Source: CBDCUW01 sp963734865
GTDB taxonomy: Bacteria > Planctomycetota > Planctomycetia > Pirellulales > Pirellulaceae
Length of the DNA stretch: 64,000 bases
Reading direction: 5' to 3'
NCBI GenBank assembly: GCA_963734865.1
Contig: CAVTIV010000019.1
Location: forward strand, 1,054,001-1,118,000
The notes beneath the pieces are model-generated. The model was not told the origin of the DNA. It worked only from the letters and a program-made list of their open reading frames with translations, and did not search any database. Made by a program: the position numbers and the translations under genes. Positions 48,239 through 57,449 of this stretch are shown here, in pieces (position 1 is the stretch's first letter; the number at the start of each line of letters is the position of its first letter).

Positions 48239-49036
48239 TTAGGCGTCAGTTGAATCGGCGGCGCCATCGCCCTGGGCATCACCCCTTGAATTGGGTGCTT
48301 CCTTTGAACCGGCGTCGGGTGCTTCATCCGCTTCGGGTGCTTCAGAGGCATCGGGTGCTTCAGCCACACCGGGTGCTTCAGCCGCACCGGGTGCTTCAGC
48401 CGCACCCGCATCGGCCGGTTCCTTTTCGGGTGGTGGCGGTTCGGGCCATGGCCCAACGGGGTGGCCCTCGGGATCTTTGGGTTTGGCCGGCGTGGTGCCA
48501 CGCAAGCTTGCCACATAGCTGGCAACCAACACCAATTCGTTGGGCGACAATCGTGTTTTCCAGGCCGGCATCGCGCCGCCGTTGGCTCCATTTTGAATCA
48601 CGGTCAGGATATCGCCAATGTCTTTGACATTTTTGTAGTCGTTGTCGGTAAGATTTGGGCCGACCAAGCCGCCACCGTCGCCAGCGTGACAGGAAACGCA
48701 ATTCGTCTTGAATACGGCCTTGCCGACCTTCAGCCAAGAGTCCTCGTACAAGTATTTCACCACCGATTCGCGAGTCAGCGGCAATTCGCCGATTTCTGCA
48801 AACTGCATCCGAATGTGTGCGGCAAACGCTTTGTCGTACTGGTCTTCAAGGGAACGACCTTCGACGCCACTGTGGTAAAACATGAAGTAGGGTGGCGCCA
48901 CCAAAATCGATGCCACGAACAACCACTTCCACCAACCGGGAAGCGGGTTGTCATACTCTTGGATGCCATCGTAATTGTGCCCGGTAAGGGGGTCGTCCGG
49001 TGCACCTTCGGGTAGGGCGGGATCGTGGCTGCTCAT
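48239..49036 (-). CDS. ccoP: cbb3 oxidase subunit III CcoP, single heme with repeat tail
   Basis: The 265-residue protein begins with the CcoP signature DGIQEYDNPLPGWWKWLF and a membrane helix, then one heme motif (TNCVSCHAGDGGG) and the axial region MPAWKTRLSPNE. Classical CcoP has two hemes; only one CXXCH is present. The C-terminal 85 residues are a Pro/Ala/Glu tail built on an 18-base repeat (AEAPGA). The start overlaps ccoQ by four bases. It passes electrons to the CcoNO catalytic core. Confidence 0.93.
   Translation of the reverse strand: MSSHDPALPEGAPDDPLTGHNYDGIQEYDNPLPGWWKWLFVASILVAPPYFMFYHSGVEGRSLEDQYDKAFAAHIRMQFAEIGELPLTRESVVKYLYEDSWLKVGKAVFKTNCVSCHAGDGGGLVGPNLTDNDYKNVKDIGDILTVIQNGANGGAMPAWKTRLSPNELVLVASYVASLRGTTPAKPKDPEGHPVGPWPEPPPPEKEPADAGAAEAPGAAEAPGVAEAPDASEAPEADEAPDAGSKEAPNSRGDAQGDGAADSTDA
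48315..48404. repeat. 18-bp tandem repeat, 5 copies, in ccoP tail
   Basis: Five diverged units of (T/C)CGGGTGCTTCAGCCGCA encode a hexapeptide related to AEAPGA in the disordered C-terminus of CcoP. The repeat keeps the frame. Confidence 0.93.
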
Positions 49037-49209
49037 GATCGTGGATCCTCCACGTTGTCGGACAGGGGAATGGAGGCGAATCGATCGGTGGCCTGGCGTG
49101 ACAAACGAAACGTCGTCATCAACATCAAACCGAAGGCGATGAAAAACAGGGCCAATGCGATCTCGGCACAGTCGCTGTAGTCGATCGCGCGTATCACGTC
49201 TTTGAGCAT
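49033..49209 (-). CDS. ccoQ: cbb3 oxidase small subunit CcoQ-like
   Basis: A 58-residue frame reads MLKDVIRAIDYSDCAEIALA, then a membrane helix (LFFIAFGLMLMTTFRLS) and a short charged tail ending PRS. It fits the position and size of CcoQ/FixQ between ccoNO and ccoP. Its TGA overlaps the ccoP start by four bases, and it starts nine bases after the ccoNO stop. Sequence is weakly conserved in this family, so context carries most of the assignment. Confidence 0.8.
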   Translation of the reverse strand: MLKDVIRAIDYSDCAEIALALFFIAFGLMLMTTFRLSRQATDRFASIPLSDNVEDPRS

Positions 49210-49218
49210 GGCTGGTTC

Positions 49219-51594
49219 CTATTCACTTCCACTGTGGGTCGTTGTGTTCTCGGTCGCCGCATGGGCAGCATCGTCGGCCTCGGCCGGTCCGGCTGCTGCC
49301 GCGACCGGTGTCGGTGCCGGCTCGGGCGGCGCGGTGATGTCCGTTCCGATCCGCTGCAGGAATGCGATCAAGGCGACCGCTTGGGAATCGAGAGTCATCA
49401 CGTTGCCTCGACTAACCGTACCGCCTTGGGTCACGATATCGGCGGCGATGCGTTCGGCTTGCTTTCGAGCCATCGCGGGTGCTTCGGTCAATTCGAAGTC
49501 ATAGGGTGCGCCGAGCATGCGTGCAGCCCAAACTCGATCGGTCACCTTGTTGAAATCGATCGCGGTCTCCAACAGATGCTCATAGGACGGCATCACCGAT
49601 TGTTCATTCAGCGATTGCGGATTCTCGAAGTGCCGCCAATGCCAAACACTGCTCTGCTTGCCACCTTCCCGGGCAAGGTCCGGGCCAATCCGACGACTGC
49701 CCCACTGAAACGGGTGGTCATAAATGAATTCGCCTGGCTTGCTGTAATCACCGTATCGTTTCGTTTCGGCAACCATCGGTCGAATCATTTGCGAATGACA
49801 GTTGTAACAGCCCTCGGAAACGAAGATGTCTCGCCCGGCAAGTTCCAGAGGCGTGTAGGGTCTGACCGTGGAAATCGTTGGGACGTTGCTGCGAATCAAA
49901 AAGGTCGGAATGATCTCAAACAGGCTGGCGATGATCACCGCCAACGTGGTCAGCACCGTGAATCGCACCGGCAGCCGTTCCCAACGACGATGCCAGCCCA
50001 TTTTCGACCAAACATCCAGCTTCTTGGCCGCATTCAGAACAGGAGCGTCATTCAATGCACTCACAGGCGCCAACTGGTCGGCTGGCGGTGTATTGGAAAG
50101 CCGAGCGGCCTCATAGACCGGCACCTCGTACTTGGACGGGCGTGTGGACCACGTCATCACATAGTTGATCACCATCAACACGATCCCGCCGACGTACAAA
50201 GTTCCGCCGCCGACTCGTATCCACCACATCGTCGAGACGGCATCGATCGTCTCAATGAACTCGTAACTCAGGTTCCCGTTTTCGTCCATCGCACGCCACA
50301 TCAACCCTTGGGTCAGTCCGGCGACGTAGATCGGCACAATGTACAGCAAGATGCCGATTGTCCCGATCCAGAAATGAAGCGACGCGGCTTTGACGCTCCA
50401 AAGCTTCGTTTGGAACAACCGAGGCGTCAGCCAATACAGCATTCCAAAGATCATCATGCCGTTCCATCCGAGCGCGCCGGAATGGACGTGGGCGATCGTC
50501 CAATCCGTATAGTGACTCAATGCGTTGACGCTCTTGATGCTTAACATCGGGCCTTCGAATGTCGACATTCCATAGAAGGTCACCCCGACGACAAAGAACT
50601 TCAATACCGGGTCGGTGGCCACTTTGTGCCAAGCACCACGGAGGGTTAGCAGACCGTTGATCATCCCGCCCCAGGACGGCATCCAGAGCATCAAGCTGAA
50701 TAACATCCCCAGCGAGCATGCCCACTCCGGCAAGGCCGTGTAGTGCAAATGGTGCGGGCCGGCCCAGATGTAAATGAAAACGAGTGACCAAAAGTGAATG
50801 ATCGAAAGCTTGTAACTGAACACCGGCCGGTTGGCTGCCTTGGGAAGAAAGTAGTACATCAACCCGAGGAACGGCGTGGTCAGGAAGAAGGCCACCGCAT
50901 TGTGTCCATACCACCACTGCATGAACGCGTCTTGAACACCGGCATAGATTGGATAGCTCTTGCCCAATCCGATCGGTACCACCAGATTATTGAAAACGTG
51001 CAGGACGGTGACCGTCACGATCGTGGCGATGTAGAACCACAGCGCCACATACATGTGACGTTCACGGCGATGGATCAACGTCATCATGAAGTTGACGCCG
51101 AAAAAGCCGAGCCAGACGACGGCAATCGCCAAGTCGATCGGCCATTCCAATTCGGCGTACTCTTTGCTCTGCGTGATCCCCAGCGGCAACGTCACCGCGG
51201 CCGCCACAATGATCGCTTGCCAGCCCCAGAAATGGAGACGACTCAGCGTGTCACTCCACATCCGAGCCTTGCACAACCGTTGCGTGCTGTAGTAGATGGC
51301 GGCAAAAATGCCGTTGCCCGCAAAGGCAAATATCGCCGCGTTGGTGTGCAGCGGACGCAACCGCCCAAAGCTCAACCAGGGCGCTCCCGAAAACATCGTC
51401 GGCAGTACCAACAACAGGGCAATGATCAATCCCACAGTCGTGGCAACCAGCCCCCAGACAATCGTCGCCGTGGCAAACTTACGGACGACGTCGTCATCGT
51501 AAGAATAGGACTCCATCACCCCGCCGCTGGTGAACTCGGCTTGCACCCTATCAGAGCCGGAATCACTTTCCGACATCGCCGCTTCAGTTGCCAC
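49219..51594 (-). CDS. ccoN: cbb3 cytochrome oxidase fused subunits I and II (CcoNO)
   Basis: The 791-residue protein joins subunit I to subunit II. Subunit I residues include AFMQWWYGHNAVAFFL and FIYIWAGPHHLHYTALPEWA, with the copper/heme His ligands, and AHVHSGALGWNGMM. Subunit II includes DIFVSEGCYNCHSQMIRP, with heme CXXCH, and ends in an Ala/Pro/Thr tail. A linker near residue 520 connects them. It is the catalytic core of a high-affinity O2 reductase in the inner membrane. Fused CcoNO is known in planctomycetes and some Bacteroidetes. Confidence 0.95.
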   Translation of the reverse strand: MATEAAMSESDSGSDRVQAEFTSGGVMESYSYDDDVVRKFATATIVWGLVATTVGLIIALLLVLPTMFSGAPWLSFGRLRPLHTNAAIFAFAGNGIFAAIYYSTQRLCKARMWSDTLSRLHFWGWQAIIVAAAVTLPLGITQSKEYAELEWPIDLAIAVVWLGFFGVNFMMTLIHRRERHMYVALWFYIATIVTVTVLHVFNNLVVPIGLGKSYPIYAGVQDAFMQWWYGHNAVAFFLTTPFLGLMYYFLPKAANRPVFSYKLSIIHFWSLVFIYIWAGPHHLHYTALPEWACSLGMLFSLMLWMPSWGGMINGLLTLRGAWHKVATDPVLKFFVVGVTFYGMSTFEGPMLSIKSVNALSHYTDWTIAHVHSGALGWNGMMIFGMLYWLTPRLFQTKLWSVKAASLHFWIGTIGILLYIVPIYVAGLTQGLMWRAMDENGNLSYEFIETIDAVSTMWWIRVGGGTLYVGGIVLMVINYVMTWSTRPSKYEVPVYEAARLSNTPPADQLAPVSALNDAPVLNAAKKLDVWSKMGWHRRWERLPVRFTVLTTLAVIIASLFEIIPTFLIRSNVPTISTVRPYTPLELAGRDIFVSEGCYNCHSQMIRPMVAETKRYGDYSKPGEFIYDHPFQWGSRRIGPDLAREGGKQSSVWHWRHFENPQSLNEQSVMPSYEHLLETAIDFNKVTDRVWAARMLGAPYDFELTEAPAMARKQAERIAADIVTQGGTVSRGNVMTLDSQAVALIAFLQRIGTDITAPPEPAPTPVAAAAGPAEADDAAHAATENTTTHSGSE

Positions 51595-52089
51595 CCTGCA
51601 TTCCTTCGGTCAAAGTTCATTTGCGATCGACACCCACCACCAACCGCCGCGAAGTGTATCTCAATGATGGTGCCAGTCGCCGCCAGGGGCGTGCGACAGT
51701 GTGTCGCGGAGCGGCGGTTTGGGCTGATATTTTGCCATATTTTTACCAACTGCGGTCCCAATGCCTTTGGCCAATCTCGATTTCCACCCGCCAGCACCTC
51801 CTCGGACCGTGCGTAGACGTCACACATTTTAGATCTGTGCGTATTTACACGCCCCCAAAACCGATACGATCCCTCCCTCCTGAACAAGCCGATCCTCGCC
51901 AAACCCACTGGCGAACGGTTTTGTCGGTTGCAACGAGCGGGCTTGTACCGCCACCGAAAGCCACCGATCGCGGTCGATCAACCATGGTGGATCGCGTTCC
52001 CAAACGTGTTTGCCAACAAATCATGTTCAGTGAACTCATCAGCAAATGATGTTCAGCAACGGAAGCCTGGAACAGAAAAGGAAGTCGGA
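51595..52089. other. promoter-containing spacer upstream of ccoNO and the barrel gene
   Basis: No gene is supported in this 495-base divergent spacer. Minus-strand sequence facing ccoNO has a TGGCACC -24-like element (51671-51675 side) with an imperfect -12 (TTGAG), which I do not accept as sigma54. I found no clear TTGAT-N4-ATCAA FNR box. The spacer should carry promoters for both flanking genes. Confidence 0.5.
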
Positions 52090-53138
52090 ATGAGAGGGTT
52101 CACACTTGCGATCACCGTCGGGATAGCATTGACATTCACAGCCTGCGAGTCGGTCTACGGATTGAATTTTTTGGCCGGATCCGATTGCGATGGTGCGAAC
52201 CGGGGTTGCAACGCGTCCTGCTGTGACAGCGATGCCTGCGATCTGATGTCGGGGTGCAATTCATGCGGAGTGTGCGGCAGTTCGGCAGCCGGATGTGGCT
52301 GTTTGGGCCGAATGAAGCTGCTCGGTTGCATCAAGCCGAGCGAACGATGCTTTGACGACTTCATCAGCCCGATGATCAACTTTGTCTTCTTCGAGGACCC
52401 TCGCACGCTGAGTGAGATTCGCCCCATTTTCGTACACCACAGCTTGCCGAGCACCCTGGCGGGCGGTTCCGTTCAGTTGTACGCGATGCAATTTCGTATC
52501 GCATTGACCGATCGGCTCAGCCTGATCGCCGTCAAGGACGGATTCATCGTCAACAATTCGCATGGGCGCTCGATACCCTGCTTGATGATGGATGGGCAGA
52601 CGTGTCGATCGGCCTGAAGTACAACTTTTTGCGAGACCCATGTTCGGGAACGCTCGCTTCGGCCGGATTCACCTACAATCTCCCGGTCGGTTCGACTTCC
52701 GCGTTGCAAGGAATTGGTGACGGAGAATTCCATCTCTTCATGACGGGTGGGCAACGTCTGTGGAACGGAAATGGGCACCTTCTGAGCAGCCTTGGTTATC
52801 GGATCCCGGTCGATGGCAGGGTACAATCGGAGTCGATTCATTGGTCCAACCACTTCGATTTGCGAGTGACCGACAGCGTGTATCTCGTGACGGAACTCGC
52901 TTGGTGGCACTGGACCGATTCGGCAGACACCGGCCTGGCCCTCGGCGTGGCGGGCCAGGATTTGTTCAACCTCTCAAGTACCAATGTTGCCGGGAATGAT
53001 CTTGTCACTCAAAATGTGGGATTGAAAATCAAGCCGCGACGGAACGTGGAAGCGGGAATCGCCTACGAGTTCCCGTTGACGGGATTCAAGGACGTGATCC
53101 AAGATCGAATTCAGGTCGACTTGATCCTGCGATATTAG
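52090..53138 (+). CDS. Cys-rich outer-membrane beta-barrel-like protein, frameshifted
   Basis: A signal peptide (FTLAITVGIALTFTA) starts at 52090. A region with about 14 cysteines follows (GCNASCCDSDACDLMSGCNS then CGVCGSSAAGCGC). Amphipathic strands come next (AMQFRIALTDRLSLIAVKDG, LASAGFTYNLPVGSTS, FDLRVTDSVYLVTEL), ending DLILRY, typical of a barrel. The first frame stops at 52617; restoring one base at about 52560-52600 gives LLDDGWADVSIGLKYNFL. Length is about 349 residues. It resembles outer-membrane proteins of planctomycetes; the Cys-rich stretch is unusual. Confidence 0.72.
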
Positions 53139-53152
53139 GCCAGGCGAGGCTC

Positions 53153-53662
53153 GTGAAACCGCTCAAGATGCAGCCGACGTTCTCGATCGACGTCCCGCTG
53201 ACGGCCGATGAAATGATCGGCAGGATCCGGGCGGCGATAGTGTCGCCGGAGCTACGCGGCCATGCGGTTTCAGCCGGGCGGTGCGTTGAATTCATGATCG
53301 ACCAGGGCGAACAACGATTCTGGTCACCGCATCTTTCGGTGCAGGTGCATGAATCGGAGTCGGGATCGGGAGCGCAGATCTACGGCCGATTCGCGCCGCG
53401 ACCCGAGGTATGGACGATGTTCATGTTCGTTTATTTTCTCACTGCATTTGGCAGTTGTGCCGCGGCGGTCTACGGATATGTGCAATGGATCCTCGGTTCG
53501 CCACCCTGGGCGGCGCTGGCAATTCCGGTCGGACTGCTGACGATCGCGTCGATCCACCTGGCGAGCCTCGTCGGACAAGGCCTTAGCGCCGACCAAATGA
53601 CACTGTTGCGACAGCGTTTCGATCGCGCGATCGAGATCGCCTTTGATGCCGACGACAGTTGA
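53153..53662 (+). CDS. two-helix membrane protein, unknown
   Basis: The 169-residue protein (GTG 53153; ATG 53168 also possible) has a soluble N-terminal half (SIDVPLTADEMIGRIRAAIV). Two membrane helices follow (MFMFVYFLTAFGSCAAAVYG and ALAIPVGLLTIASIHLASLV), then a charged C-terminal helix. No domain is recognised. It starts 15 bases after the barrel protein and could be co-transcribed. Confidence 0.6.
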   Translation: MKPLKMQPTFSIDVPLTADEMIGRIRAAIVSPELRGHAVSAGRCVEFMIDQGEQRFWSPHLSVQVHESESGSGAQIYGRFAPRPEVWTMFMFVYFLTAFGSCAAAVYGYVQWILGSPPWAALAIPVGLLTIASIHLASLVGQGLSADQMTLLRQRFDRAIEIAFDADDS

Positions 53663-54017
53663 ACGGTGGCAGTGGACGGCTGTGCGCCGACCGGCGGTGC
53701 GTCACGAGATCAGGCTCGATTTTTTTGTGACTCCCAACCGACATGACTTCGACCATCTCCAACGAACGCAAAGCGATGCTCCTGAACAAGCTCACGATGC
53801 GGTCGAAAAAGTGAGACGTTTCTCGAACTCTCACTCGGTGGTCGACGTCGCTGGTGGCAGCAACGGGTGGAACCGGGCTCGGTTGCCGACTATGTGGCAC
53901 GCCATTCGCACGATCGGTGATCACTTCCCGAGCGACGATTGAAACCCTGCAGGGGGGATTCCATTCGCAGGACTTTTTCGGGAATTCCATTTTTGGGCCA
54001 CTCCATGGGGGTTTGGA
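53663..54017. other. spacer without supported gene
   Basis: A 355-base stretch between the membrane protein and the kinase fusion. Frames are present on both strands but lack family-like sequence or good ribosome sites. No repeat or hairpin stood out. It presumably holds the promoter of the gene at 54018. Confidence 0.5.
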
Positions 54018-55607
54018 ATGTCTGCTTCCATCCCAATCGATCCGCGTCGAGGACTCGTCACACTGCTTCGCGACCGGTCGGTCTATCCGGAGCCATTCGA
54101 TTCGCCGGTGGACGTGCACGAAACGCACATCTCGTGGGTCTTTCTTGCCGGCGACTACGCCTACAAGGTCAAGAAGCCAATCAAAACCGACTTTCTGGAC
54201 TATTCAACGCTGGAAAAGCGAGAAAGGCTGTGCCACGAAGAACTTCGCCTCGACCGTCGGTTCGCCGCAGATCTGTACCTGAAAGTCGTTCCGATCGTGC
54301 TGCAAGAGGGGAGGATATGGGTCGATGCGCCGAGGGCGGACGGCCAACGAGACGCGGCGGACGGCCAACGAGAAGTGATCGAATATGCGGTCAAGATGCA
54401 GCGTTTTCCGGAGGATGCATTGCTGAGTCACCGTCTCGCCGAAGGTCGCATAGCGACTCAAGACGTCGATCAGTTGGCCACCAACGTGGCCACGTTTCAC
54501 TCAGCGGCGGAACGCGCCGCGTGTCGGCAGCACTGGGGTTCGTTCGAGCGGGTGCTCGGTGACGCGGTCGATAATCTGAGCCGTCTCGAAGCCGCCGATC
54601 TCCCCGAATTGTCCGCCGATCTGTTCAAGCTTCATCAGTGGACGACCGACTTCGCGGACGCTCACAAGACGCTCATCTCGCAGCGCGTGGTCAACGGTTT
54701 TGTTCGTGAGTGTCACGGTGACATGCACTTGGCCAATGTGATCCTGTGGCGAGGTCAGATGACACCGTTTGATGGAATTGAATTCAACGATCAATTCCGT
54801 TGGATCGACGTGCTCAGCGACGCCGCCTTTCTGGCGATGGACTTCGCCGCTCGTGGACGCCCTGATCTCGGTCACAGCTTCATCAACCGTTATCTCGAGA
54901 TGACCGGCGATCACGCATCGCTTCCGATGCTGCGTTGGTATCTTACGTACCGCGCGCTCGTCCGCGCGAAGGTTGCGGTGATTCAGGCGTCCGACACGAG
55001 CCTGTCCGAAATCGATCGCGGGCATTTGATCCAGGATTGCCAGCACCACGTGGATCTGGCGTACCAATTCACGCTGCCTCCGGAACCGTGCATTTGGATC
55101 ACGCATGGACTTTCCGGAAGTGGCAAGACGGTCGGCAGCGAGGCGGTCATCCAGCAATATGGCGCCATTCGATTTCGCAGCGACATCGAACGCAAACGTC
55201 ACTACGGCTTCGACGCCGCTCATCGGCCCAACTCGCAGCAACGAATCCAGCTCTACTCCGAGGAGGCTTCGCGAGCCACCTATGGGCGTCTGCGGCGGCT
55301 CGCCCACACCGCGATCCATGACGGATTTTGTGTCGTCCTCGATGCCACGTTCACCAAGCGGACTGAACGCGACCTCGTCCGACAGCTTGCCGAATCGCTG
55401 GATGCCAGGTTCGCCATTCTCGATTTCCACGCAGACGAGTCGATCTTGCGAAAACGAGTGGCCCAGCGGCTGGCCAAAGGTATCGACGCGTCCGATGCGG
55501 ATATCGCCGTGCTGGAAAGTCAGATGGCATCGGACGAACCACTCACGGATGACGAAATGGGTTACGTTATGGACGTTTCACCTACCGAGACAAGCATCGA
55601 CGTCTGA
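54018..55607 (+). CDS. fusion of APH-like kinase and P-loop nucleoside-type kinase
   Basis: The 529-residue protein has two halves. Residues 1-340 are an aminoglycoside-phosphotransferase-like fold (HISWVFLAGDYAYKVKKPIK, ECHGDMHLANVI, FDGIEFNDQFRWIDVLSD). Residues 350-529 are a P-loop kinase (ITHGLSGSGKTVGSEAV, Walker-like FCVVLDATFTKRTERD). Such two-domain proteins are known but their substrates are not. A 21-base repeat near 54336 duplicates ADGQRD in the first domain. The neighbourhood of USPs may indicate stress-linked phosphorylation of a small molecule. Confidence 0.82.
   Translation: MSASIPIDPRRGLVTLLRDRSVYPEPFDSPVDVHETHISWVFLAGDYAYKVKKPIKTDFLDYSTLEKRERLCHEELRLDRRFAADLYLKVVPIVLQEGRIWVDAPRADGQRDAADGQREVIEYAVKMQRFPEDALLSHRLAEGRIATQDVDQLATNVATFHSAAERAACRQHWGSFERVLGDAVDNLSRLEAADLPELSADLFKLHQWTTDFADAHKTLISQRVVNGFVRECHGDMHLANVILWRGQMTPFDGIEFNDQFRWIDVLSDAAFLAMDFAARGRPDLGHSFINRYLEMTGDHASLPMLRWYLTYRALVRAKVAVIQASDTSLSEIDRGHLIQDCQHHVDLAYQFTLPPEPCIWITHGLSGSGKTVGSEAVIQQYGAIRFRSDIERKRHYGFDAAHRPNSQQRIQLYSEEASRATYGRLRRLAHTAIHDGFCVVLDATFTKRTERDLVRQLAESLDARFAILDFHADESILRKRVAQRLAKGIDASDADIAVLESQMASDEPLTDDEMGYVMDVSPTETSIDV
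54336..54375. repeat. 21-bp tandem repeat, 2 copies, in kinase fusion
   Basis: Two copies of GCGGACGGCCAACGAGACGC (unit 21 bases, second copy slightly truncated) encode ADGQRDA and ADGQRE in a loop of the APH-like domain; the frame is preserved. Confidence 0.9.
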
Positions 55608-55649
55608 TCGAGTCGCATACCGACGTGGCTTGGCGAGGAGCAGGGGGCT

Positions 55650-55687
55650 GGCCCCATTGGTCGCCTCCGGCCCCATTGGTCGCCTCC
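55650..55687. repeat. 19-bp tandem repeat, 2 copies, in spacer
   Basis: Two exact copies of GGCCCCATTGGTCGCCTCC lie in the 312-base spacer between the kinase fusion and the USP gene at 55920. The rest of the spacer holds no supported gene. Confidence 0.93.
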
Positions 55688-55919
55688 GGGGAGTTCTCGC
55701 TAAAGAGTTGTTGCGCAACGAGTTGTGGTCGAATTCCGAGGCACGCTTGTGGTCTCGCAGAGGCGAACCCAAAATAGGCCTGCGAAGGTCGGACAACCCG
55801 CCGCGAGACAGGGCGTCACAGCAGTGGGCCGTACCGCACACCAGAAACGTCAACGGTGGAAACTTGCGATCATTGAGAGGTCGTGATTTGGCCACATCAT
55901 CAGGGCAGAGGAACGAGAG

Positions 55920-56411
55920 ATGAGTAAACCATCGGTCATGTGTGCGGTCGACTTCACAAGCGCCTGCGATGAAGCGTTGCGTGTGGCGGTCGAGGAGGTT
56001 CAGAGACGTGATGCGATATTGGACATCGTTCACGTTTGGTTTCCCAGCGACATGGTGGCGGTCGACATGTCGGGCATCGGTGCTGCGATCACAGACCCTG
56101 ATTTGCCGGTGCATTTGCGGGAACAGCTCGATGCGTTGAAAGTACCGCTGCCGCCCGACAGGGTTCGCCGGCATTTGTTGCAGGGCAACGCGGCCGACCA
56201 GATCACTGCCAAGGCGACCGAGCTGCGATCGGTGCTGTTGGTCGTCGGCACCCACACACGAGGTGCGATTGCCCGCTGGTTCTTGGGCAGCGTCGTGACG
56301 GAATTGCTGCGAACCTCGCCCTGTCCGATACTCGTCTGTCGAACGCCACCCGGCGGATCCTCGCATACGGGTGACGATGAAGGGGACGAGTACGAGACGA
56401 AGATATCTTGA
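55920..56411 (+). CDS. single-domain universal stress protein
   Basis: The 163-residue Usp protein begins KPSVMCAVDFTSACDEALRV and ends with VLLVVGTHTRGAIARWFLGS, a degenerate ATP loop, and PCPILVCRTPP. The last 20 residues are acidic/Gly-rich. It is the first of two plus-strand USP genes separated by 95 bases. No sigma54-type element is seen upstream. Confidence 0.9.
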   Translation: MSKPSVMCAVDFTSACDEALRVAVEEVQRRDAILDIVHVWFPSDMVAVDMSGIGAAITDPDLPVHLREQLDALKVPLPPDRVRRHLLQGNAADQITAKATELRSVLLVVGTHTRGAIARWFLGSVVTELLRTSPCPILVCRTPPGGSSHTGDDEGDEYETKIS

Positions 56412-56506
56412 GCGGTCGATCGGCAGCAACGCATGCGGTATCGACCTCGCCGCGGGCCGACCACTCCGTGATTTGATTGGATGACACTTCCACAGGTAAC
56501 CACTCG

Positions 56507-57385
56507 ATGAAAATTGTTCTTGCCACCGATGGCTCGGCCGACGCCGAATACGCGGCCCAGTTTCTTAGCCGAATCCCGCATCACGAGCCAATGGAGTTGA
56601 CGGTTGTCACGACCGTTTTCATCCCCGAGGTCGCCGCAAGCTCCGCGTCCGACTCCTGGTTGCCGGAATTCAAGCAGGAACAGCAGGACACGGTACTGGA
56701 GCACTTCGAACACATCAAAACGATGTTTGAAGGCGCCGATGTGGAGTTGCGTCATACGATCGCCACCGGTCATGTCGGCCACAGCATCACCGAAGCGGCC
56801 GAGGCCGCGGGTGCCGATCTGATCGTCTTGGGTGCCAAGGGGCATTCGGCTGTCAATCGGATTTTGCTGGGTAGCGTCAGCGACTTTGTGGCGACGCACG
56901 CGACCTGCAGCGTATTGGTCGTGCGACGCCAAGAGGGCGATACTGCCGAGAACATTCGCGTCACCATCGCCCACGACGGTTCAACCGCGTCCGACGCTGC
57001 GCTAGACCAGTTTGCGCTATTCAAGTGGGGAAGTTCCACCGCTGTCCACCTGCTGAACGTCGTACCGATCGTTCGAACGTTTCGGCAGGATCTATTTCCA
57101 GAGATGGTGTTGGAGCGGGCCAAGCAGCGCGAGCAGGCGCAGATATCGGCCGAGCGAGCGAGCGAGAGAGTCAAGCATGTGGCACCGAAAATTGAGCCCA
57201 ACGTGATCGAGTCGGAGCATGTCGGCGAGTCCATTATCAACTTCGCCGAAGTCCAGGGCAGCAACCTGATTGTGATGGGCGAGCATCATCGCAATCCGCT
57301 AGCCCGGCTGATGTTGGGGAGCGTTTCCCGGTATGTGTTACGCCATGCCGGATGCAGTGTCTGGATTTCGCGTGAAAAAGAATAG
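56507..57385 (+). CDS. tandem-domain universal stress protein
   Basis: The 292-residue protein from the ATG at 56507 has two Usp domains: MKIVLATDGSADAEYAAQFL with ATP loop GAKGHSAVNRILLGSV, then TIAHDGSTASDAALDQF with MGEHHRNPLARLMLGSVS, where the second loop glycine is lost. Organisation and sequence are closest to the USPs at 26495 and 58543, suggesting paralogues by duplication. The frame is open upstream to 56477, but the conserved start is chosen. Confidence 0.92.
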   Translation: MKIVLATDGSADAEYAAQFLSRIPHHEPMELTVVTTVFIPEVAASSASDSWLPEFKQEQQDTVLEHFEHIKTMFEGADVELRHTIATGHVGHSITEAAEAAGADLIVLGAKGHSAVNRILLGSVSDFVATHATCSVLVVRRQEGDTAENIRVTIAHDGSTASDAALDQFALFKWGSSTAVHLLNVVPIVRTFRQDLFPEMVLERAKQREQAQISAERASERVKHVAPKIEPNVIESEHVGESIINFAEVQGSNLIVMGEHHRNPLARLMLGSVSRYVLRHAGCSVWISREKE

Positions 57386-57449
57386 TTAACGCACCCTATC
57401 TCTCAGTTCACTCGCCGGCGGCCTGTTTCTCTCCGCGCGGATCCCGAGC

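Noticed and set aside
51659..51675. TGGCACC...TTGAG as sigma54 promoter of ccoNO (minus strand)
   Set aside because: The -24 is perfect but the invariant GC of the -12 is GA, so function is unlikely.
53643..53942. 99-residue plus-strand ORF in the spacer before the kinase fusion
   Set aside because: It overlaps the end of the previous gene, has no ribosome site and its composition is unlike protein.
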